DNA of 7,341 nt from Chitinophagaceae bacterium (GTDB lineage: Bacteria; Bacteroidota; Bacteroidia; Chitinophagales; Chitinophagaceae): assembly GCA_023251335.1 (NCBI GenBank), contig JAHEZA010000110.1, positions 1 to 7,341 on the forward strand, given 5' to 3'. Positions within the stretch are counted from its first letter, which is position 1. Each line of letters begins with the position of its first letter. Below the pieces are notes generated by a model. The model did no database searches. It saw nothing but the letters and a program-made list of their open reading frames with translations, and was not told the origin of the DNA. A program made the position numbers and the translations under genes. Shown piece by piece: positions 1-5,050 of the stretch.

Positions 1-296
1 ACTTTAAATTCTGAAACTAAAATTTCTATATCTCCGGTCGGAATATTAGGATTTTTATTACTTCTTTCTGAAACGATTCCTTTTACCTGGATCACAAATT
101 CCCTTCCCAATGGATTGTTGTCTAGCTGACCTGTAAGCCCCTCGTTAAAAAGAAGTTGTGTAATTCCATACCGGTCGCGCAAGTCAATAAAGGTAATGCT
201 GCCGAATTTTCTGATGGTTTGTATCCATCCGGCCAATGCCACTTCTTTATTATTATCTGCAAGGCGCAGTTCGCCGCAGGTATGTGTTCTGTACAT
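1..296 (-). CDS. aspS: Aspartyl-tRNA synthetase, N-terminal 98 residues (3' part beyond window)
   Basis: This is the class II enzyme that charges tRNA-Asp with aspartate in the cytoplasm, using ATP. Only the N-terminal OB-fold anticodon-binding domain is visible. It opens with [11 protein letters not shown], followed by [13 protein letters not shown] (residues 21-33) and [12 protein letters not shown] (residues 36-47), which match the start of bacterial AspRS very closely (E. coli has MRTEYCGQLR, GWVNRRRDLGS and FIDMRDREGIVQ). [12 protein letters not shown] at 64-75 is the next conserved strand. The ATG at 296-294 is preferred because the family starts at this residue; an upstream ATG at 305-303 is in the same frame but meets TAG two codons later. 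No Shine-Dalgarno sequence is visible, as is common in Bacteroidota. The frame is open to base 1 with no stop, so the catalytic class II core lies off the left edge. Whether the enzyme is the discriminating or the tRNA-Asn-mischarging type cannot be judged from this fragment. The gene is transcribed divergently from the large gene at 477. Confidence 0.96.
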   Translation of the reverse strand, partial: MYRTHTCGELRLADNNKEVALAGWIQTIRKFGSITFIDLRDRYGITQLLFNEGLTGQLDNNPLGREFVIQVKGIVSERSNKNPNIPTGDIEILVSEFK

Positions 297-317
297 TCTA
301 ATTCATTTTTATTTAAA

Positions 318-358
318 AATGTTCGTTTACTGACTCGCCTGAGTAGTTCGTGAACATT
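318..358 (-). promoter_or_regulatory. Possible structured leader of aspS (alternative hairpins)
   Basis: Bases 352-358 (GAACATT on the plus strand) and 318-324 (AATGTTC) are perfect 7-base inverted repeats enclosing 27 bases. In the minus-strand transcript the second arm runs into a short U run (319-315), giving a weak terminator-like shape. Bases 352-355 can instead pair locally with 346-349 (GTTC-GT-GAAC), so the two structures exclude each other. A further small stem, ACTC/GAGT, lies at 333-344. The stems are short and AT-rich and may be chance. No T-box features are seen. Confidence 0.2.
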
Positions 359-373
359 ATGTTTCAAAGCGGG

Positions 374-381
374 CAAAGATA
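374..381 (-). promoter_or_regulatory. Bacteroidota-type -7 promoter element for aspS
   Basis: Read on the minus strand this is TATCTTTG followed by C, a full match to the TAnnTTTG -7 consensus used by the Bacteroidota primary sigma factor. It lies about 78 bases upstream of the aspS ATG, giving an expected leader of roughly 70 bases. The -33 element is poor: the expected position, around 401-405, reads TTCA rather than TTTG. The consensus is established knowledge; use of this copy is inferred. Confidence 0.6.
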
Positions 382-398
382 AAGTCTTCACAAGGGAT

Positions 399-428
399 TT
401 TGAATTTTTAGATTTTTTTTTACATTTT
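399..428 (+). promoter_or_regulatory. Candidate promoter for the TPR/transglutaminase gene
   Basis: TTTG at 399-402 is followed after 18 bases by TACATTTT at 421-428, a 7-of-8 match to TAnnTTTG. The spacing is one base or so shorter than the usual 19-21, and the region is very T-rich (nine T at 413-421), so chance matches are easy. It would give a leader of about 40 bases before the ATG at 477 or 483. It lies back to back with the aspS promoter. Confidence 0.35.
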
Positions 429-476
429 AAACTATTCTTTTATTTTCAGCGTTTGAAATATAATTACCAAAAATAA

Positions 477-3400
477 ATGTTCATGAAAAACCTTGCGATT
501 ATTATTCTAATGCTATGCAATTATTCTGCATTTTGCCAGGACAATGCTTACCAAAAAGCGTGGAACGCGCTGAATAAAAACAACAGAGCTGAGGCAGAAA
601 AATTTCTTCAGCAGGCAATAAGCGATCCTGCGACGGCACAGGACGCCTATATCACCCATGTTTTTTTACAAACCTATAATGAGAAAGAAGAAGAGGTTAC
701 TGATTTCCAATCTGCCTTTTACGATAAAGCAAAAAACCCATATCCTTATATATATGCACTATGGTTTAACAAAGCAGTGCTGGGGCCTTACGGGAAAAAG
801 GAAGCAAAAAGCCAACTAAAACTTATAGACGCGCTGATCAAAGATCCAAAAACGCCCGGCACCCTGGTAGCTGGCGCTGATTATCAAAAAGGTATGAACT
901 ATCTGTATTCGGCGAACTTTGATAAGGCACAGGCCTGTTATGATGAAATAGGCAATATCCGAAACTGGCAATATACCGGCCCATTTGAGAATCTATCGGA
1001 AAGCGGATATTACAAAGATTATGGCCCGCTAGAGCATCCGGAACCGAATGCGGTTTTTAAATCTCTCTCCAATGCCGACATAAAATGGTTCACCCCGGCG
1101 TCTGAAATAAGAGATGGCTGGACACCGGCTATTTACCAATTCAATAACTCAACAGCAGTAATTTATGCGCAGAACTTCGTAAACTCCCCTTCTGACCAGG
1201 TCGTGTATTGCAATGTGGGCTGTACTGGCTCCATTAAAGTTTGGATTAATGATGAATTAGTTATTGGAGAACCAAAATCGAGAGTGACAGAGTTCGATAA
1301 TTTCACTGTAAAATACAATCTTAAAAAAGGTGTAAACAGGGTGCTTGTTCAATTAGGCTATTCTAACGCATCTTACCCAAATTTTTCAGTGAGATTTACA
1401 GACGAAACGTATCGCCCAATTCCAAATATAACAGGCTCACCCGTCTATGCTTCTTACCCTAAAAATACTTCTGCGAATAAAAAATATGATCTCATTCCAC
1501 ATTTTGCAGTCCAATATTTTACAGATAAAATAAAAAATGACTCTGCAAACCCTGTAAATTATTTATTGCTCGCAAATGTTTATTTGCGAAGCGAGAACCT
1601 GTTGGAAGCCAGGGATGTGATGAGTGAAGCGTTGAAGAAAGCGCCAAACAATTCATTGCTTCGCGAAAAATTACTCGAAGTATTAAGCAAACAAAATAAC
1701 CGAACGGTGTTGCTTGAAGAATTAGAAAAAATAAAACAGGCCGATCCCGAAAGCGTGTTAGTAATAGACCTACACTTAAAGGAATTGTATGATAACGAAA
1801 AATACCAGGAGTGCGAGACTGAATTAAAAAAGCGAATACAACTGTACGGAGAAGATAGGTCAACCGCAGACTACGATATAAAACTGCTAACAAAGGATAA
1901 AAAATATGACGAGTTGGTGAAACTGATTGAAAAATTGTATGCAAAATATCCGGATAATACCTATTTGCTGTCATTGATGTATAATATTAAAAAAGACGTT
2001 TATAAAGACAATAAAGGCGCTGTGAAACTCTATGAGAACTTCATGAAAGACAATTATGATTTTGACACCTATACTCAATATGCCGATTTGCTTATCGAAC
2101 AAGGAAACTCAAAAAAAGGATTACAGATAAAAGAAAACTTGGCGAAATTATTTCCTTACAGTCCAACAAATTTTTCAGTTCTATCAAAATATTTTTATTC
2201 CATAAAAAATTATGATAAGGCAGCAGATTTTATTAATAAATCACTTGCATTATCACCATACAATGAAAGCTACTGGGAGCAATTGGGCGATATCCAAAAC
2301 GAAAAAAAGGCGTTGAAGGACGCATTAGCGGCATACGATCAATCTTTAAATTATGATCCCAATCAATATGACATTATAAGTAAAGTAAGAAAACTGAACG
2401 ATAAGCCTGAGATCTATAAATTATTTCCAGAGACGGATATTGATAAAATAATTAAAGAAGACAATCCGGCATTGGCGAAAAATACCGACTATGGATATTA
2501 TTATATTCTTGACCAAAAAGACGTAGTGATTTATTCCGATGGAGCAAATGAAGAATATGGCACCTACATTTTGAAAATCACCAATGAAAAAGGGGTTGAC
2601 CGATATAAAGAAACTTCGATCGATTATAATAGCAATCAAACATTACTGATTGAGAAGGCGGAGATCAGAAAAAAGAACCAAACAAAAATTGACGGAGAAC
2701 GGAACGATAATGAAATCGTATTTACCAACCTGGAAGTGGGTGATATTATCGTAATAAAATATCGCGTGCAAAGCTATGTTTATGGAAGATTCGCGAAAGA
2801 TTTTTGGGATAAATATTATTTTGGTGGCAAGGTTTACTCGGCGATTACCAAATACAATTTATTGATACCTGCATCACAAAAGATAAATTACATTTTTACC
2901 AATTCTAACCTCCAGCCTGTTGTCAAAAACGAAGAAGATCTTAAATTATATAGCTGGGTGGTAGACAAACCTGAGCCTTTGAAAGATGAACCTCTGATGC
3001 CATACAATGTAGATGCAGGAACCATTCTGCACATATCTACTGTTGGCGCGTGGAAAGATATTGCCGATTGGTACAGCGATATCAGCAATAATAAATCTGA
3101 AGAAGATTTTGAAATACTGGCGTTGTATAAAAAATTATTTCCCGATCCGAATAAAAAAATGACACAATTTGAAAAAGCCAAAATCATTTACGATTATATA
3201 GAAGGTAATATCAGGTACAGTTCTGTGTCATTCAGGCAAAGCGCGTATGTTCCTCAAAGAGCTTCTGCCACGCTTACTTCCCGGCTCGGCGATTGTAAAG
3301 ATCTTTCCAATTTATTTGTGACACTTGCGCGAAAAGCAGGTATCACCGCTCAAATGGTTTTGGTAGATACGAGGGATAATGGACAAAAAGATATCCTGTT

Positions 3401-4247
3401 GCCTTCGGTAGAATTTAATCATTGCATTACAAAAGCGGTATTGGACAAGAAAAGCTATTATATCGAATTGACCGATAATTATTTGCCTTTCACGGCATTG
3501 CCAAATAATCTGAATGGCGCGCTGGCATTAGAGATACCGTATAAAGCAGTAAATGAAAAAGAAGAACTCATACATCTAAACCCGGTAAACAGATTAAAGG
3601 ATGTTATTAAGCGAAAGATGGATATTTCTCCGTCGGATAATGGGAACCTGAATGTAACTGTGAATACAATAATGCATGGAGCGTTTTCTTCTTCGGTGAG
3701 AGAAAACTATATAAACCTGGATAATGAAAAGCAAAAATTAGATATGCAAAAATCCGTTGCCGGATCTTTTAAAAACAATGTAACTATGGAAAAAGTAAGT
3801 TTTAAAGATCTTGATAAACTTGATGATTCGGTAGCTTATTCGTATAGTTATAAAGTAAATAATGAAATTGCTGAAATAGGCAGTTTAAATACTTTTCAAA
3901 TAGTTTACCCGGATATCGTAGCGTCATTAGATAATTTTTCGGCCGATAAAAGAGATTACCCAATAGAATACTGGCGCTATGAAACAGTGGATGCTTATGA
4001 GACTACGGTAAATGTTACAGCCCCCGAGGGAAAAAAGTTTGTTGAATTGCCCAAGGGAGAAACATTATCATTCCAGGGATTAAAGTATTCTCTTCAATAC
4101 ACTTTAAAGGCGCCGGATAAATTGGTCATTACAAGAAAATTCAGCGATGGCCGGGAACAACAAATAGCGCCAAAAGATTATGTCGCTTTCAAATCTTTCT
4201 TCGAGAAAATAGTGAAATCTGAACAGAAATTTATTGCTTATAAATAG
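477..4247 (+). CDS. Exported TPR / DUF3857 / transglutaminase-like multidomain protein
   Basis: The 1256-residue product has a signal peptide: Lys4-Asn5, a hydrophobic stretch 6-19, and likely signal peptidase I cleavage at AFC|QD (20/21). The second ATG at 483 gives the more typical start MKN and may be the true one. Next come a TPR-like helical region (about 21-160) and a jelly-roll, galactose-binding-like region (about 163-310) with the WQYTGPFEN and IKVWINDE motifs. A TPR array follows (about 360-655); the clearest units are near 360-393, 564-597 and 598-631. A DUF3857-like beta domain covers about 670-860 (EVGDIIVIKYRV). A transglutaminase-like core at about 895-1005 has Cys940 in LGDCKD and His982 in FNHCI. 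The third residue is unclear: Glu998 sits where the family usually has Asp, and Asp1000 is two residues on. The remaining ~240 residues are predicted beta-rich. The protein is probably periplasmic or surface-exposed. TPRs suggest protein binding, but the substrate and even enzymatic activity are unknown. The gene appears monocistronic. Confidence 0.9.
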   Translation: MFMKNLAIIILMLCNYSAFCQDNAYQKAWNALNKNNRAEAEKFLQQAISDPATAQDAYITHVFLQTYNEKEEEVTDFQSAFYDKAKNPYPYIYALWFNKAVLGPYGKKEAKSQLKLIDALIKDPKTPGTLVAGADYQKGMNYLYSANFDKAQACYDEIGNIRNWQYTGPFENLSESGYYKDYGPLEHPEPNAVFKSLSNADIKWFTPASEIRDGWTPAIYQFNNSTAVIYAQNFVNSPSDQVVYCNVGCTGSIKVWINDELVIGEPKSRVTEFDNFTVKYNLKKGVNRVLVQLGYSNASYPNFSVRFTDETYRPIPNITGSPVYASYPKNTSANKKYDLIPHFAVQYFTDKIKNDSANPVNYLLLANVYLRSENLLEARDVMSEALKKAPNNSLLREKLLEVLSKQNNRTVLLEELEKIKQADPESVLVIDLHLKELYDNEKYQECETELKKRIQLYGEDRSTADYDIKLLTKDKKYDELVKLIEKLYAKYPDNTYLLSLMYNIKKDVYKDNKGAVKLYENFMKDNYDFDTYTQYADLLIEQGNSKKGLQIKENLAKLFPYSPTNFSVLSKYFYSIKNYDKAADFINKSLALSPYNESYWEQLGDIQNEKKALKDALAAYDQSLNYDPNQYDIISKVRKLNDKPEIYKLFPETDIDKIIKEDNPALAKNTDYGYYYILDQKDVVIYSDGANEEYGTYILKITNEKGVDRYKETSIDYNSNQTLLIEKAEIRKKNQTKIDGERNDNEIVFTNLEVGDIIVIKYRVQSYVYGRFAKDFWDKYYFGGKVYSAITKYNLLIPASQKINYIFTNSNLQPVVKNEEDLKLYSWVVDKPEPLKDEPLMPYNVDAGTILHISTVGAWKDIADWYSDISNNKSEEDFEILALYKKLFPDPNKKMTQFEKAKIIYDYIEGNIRYSSVSFRQSAYVPQRASATLTSRLGDCKDLSNLFVTLARKAGITAQMVLVDTRDNGQKDILLPSVEFNHCITKAVLDKKSYYIELTDNYLPFTALPNNLNGALALEIPYKAVNEKEELIHLNPVNRLKDVIKRKMDISPSDNGNLNVTVNTIMHGAFSSSVRENYINLDNEKQKLDMQKSVAGSFKNNVTMEKVSFKDLDKLDDSVAYSYSYKVNNEIAEIGSLNTFQIVYPDIVASLDNFSADKRDYPIEYWRYETVDAYETTVNVTAPEGKKFVELPKGETLSFQGLKYSLQYTLKAPDKLVITRKFSDGREQQIAPKDYVAFKSFFEKIVKSEQKFIAYK

Positions 4248-4480
4248 AAGGTTATAAAAAAATAAAGTTGCAAGCTATCTTCAGTTCACAACTTGATGCC
4301 AGCGCACAGTAAACGAAGAATAGAAGAGGTTTTATGTTTATCTATTTTTCTTTAGCGACCATAACTTTATTAAATCAGGAATGGATTCGTTTTTTTGTAA
4401 GACTAATACCAAACAGATATTTTTAAACATGTGAAAAATATCGTTTATTTGTTAATTCAATCACCTTAAAACTACTTCTT
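4248..4480. other. Intergenic region with no firm gene
   Basis: This gap separates two genes on the same strand. No convincing terminator follows the stop at 4247: the only inverted repeat (AAGTTG at 4265-4270 with CAACTT at 4289-4294) has six pairs, an 18-base loop and no T run. A 30-codon candidate ORF lies at 4334-4426 (see findings), and a candidate promoter for the downstream gene overlaps its end. The rest is AT-rich and shows no RNA gene or repeat that I recognise. Confidence 0.6.
4394..4425 (+). promoter_or_regulatory. Candidate promoter for the DUF5684-type gene
   Basis: TTTG at 4394-4397 and TATTTTTA at 4418-4425 are separated by 20 bases, the preferred spacing for Bacteroidota promoters; the -7 element misses only the final G. 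The leader would be about 45-50 bases. A second candidate -7, TTTATTTG at 4444-4451, also has one mismatch but a poorer -33. In AT-rich sequence neither is decisive. Confidence 0.4.
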
Positions 4481-4852
4481 ATGTTTCTGCTTGTTATTTT
4501 TTACATCGCATTTATGATCTTCATAGTGGCCGCTATGTGGAAAACCTTTGAAAAGGCAACCCAGCCCGGATGGGCCTGTTTAATTCCTTTTTACAATTAT
4601 TACATCATGGCTAAAATAGGTGGCGTAAAAAACTGGTGGCTTATTTTTATTCCATTGGTCAACATTTATATCATTTTTGTAATAGCGATTGCCGTGGCCA
4701 AATCTTTTGGAAAAGATACCGGGTTTGGAATCGGACTTATTTTCCTGGGGTTTATCTTCTATCCTATTTTGGGTTTTGGAGATGCAAAGTACATTGGCCC
4801 TAATGGCATACATACCATGAATGATGAGATTAATCAGATAGGATCAAATTAG
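4481..4852 (+). CDS. Small integral membrane protein, DUF5684 type
   Basis: The 123-residue product has three strongly hydrophobic segments at about 2-19, 52-74 and 82-99. A shorter semi-hydrophobic stretch at 31-46 could re-enter or lie along the membrane. Conserved-looking motifs are W20-K-x-F with KA at 25-26, PGW (29-31), IPFYNYY (35-41), NWW (51-53), FGKDTGFG (76-83) and PILGFGDAKY (95-104). This pattern of PGW, IPxYN, WW and FGK is that of DUF5684, a family of unknown function. From memory, a similar module occurs at the N terminus of Bacteroidota signal peptidase I; here there is no Ser-Lys catalytic domain, so peptidase activity is not expected. The ATG at 4481 is the only sensible start, since it begins the first membrane segment; no Shine-Dalgarno sequence is visible. 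The C-terminal tail (105-123) is polar. The gene stands alone on its strand and converges on the macroglobulin gene. Confidence 0.85.
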   Translation: MFLLVIFYIAFMIFIVAAMWKTFEKATQPGWACLIPFYNYYIMAKIGGVKNWWLIFIPLVNIYIIFVIAIAVAKSFGKDTGFGIGLIFLGFIFYPILGFGDAKYIGPNGIHTMNDEINQIGSN

Positions 4853-4874
4853 GTTGAACTTTTTTTATAACAGA

Positions 4875-4914
4875 TTAAATGGAAAGCCCCGCAAATGCGG
4901 GACTTTCCATTTAA
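4875..4914. terminator. Strong hairpin between convergent genes, probable bidirectional terminator
   Basis: The two arms, 4875-4892 and 4897-4914, pair at 17 of 18 positions. There are 12 outer pairs, one C/A mismatch (4887/4902), five GC pairs, and an AAAT loop at 4893-4896. It lies 22 bases after the stop of the DUF5684-type gene and about 136 bases after the stop of the macroglobulin gene on the other strand. No T run follows the stem on either strand; the seven-T run at 4860-4866 comes before it on the plus strand. Its position between convergent genes supports termination or protection of mRNA 3' ends. Confidence 0.6.
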
Positions 4915-5050
4915 CAAGATTTACTATCAGCTATTTTTATTTTCGGGCCGCAAAAATTATACAAATCCTGTAATGCCTTACTGCACTGGTATTTATCGCT
5001 ATCAATCGTAAAGCATAGTGAACAAACAAATAAACCGGATTCTTATTTAA

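Noticed and set aside
156..353. 65-codon open frame on the plus strand opposite aspS
   Set aside because: It lies antisense to a strongly conserved coding region and resembles no protein I know.
122..391. 89-codon open frame on the minus strand overlapping the start of aspS
   Set aside because: It is in another frame from the clear AspRS sequence and covers its promoter; the AspRS motifs decide the real frame.
528..539. Lipoprotein signal with Cys20 as the acylated residue of the TPR/transglutaminase protein
   Set aside because: The preceding residues Ser-Ala-Phe do not make a convincing lipobox, while AFC|Q fits signal peptidase I cleavage in this phylum.
1519..1974. 151-codon open frame antisense to the TPR region
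   Set aside because: It mirrors the coding bias of the large plus-strand gene; no motif or start signal supports it.
4265..4294. Inverted repeat AAGTTG/CAACTT after the large gene, as a terminator
   Set aside because: Only six pairs with an 18-base loop and no following T run.
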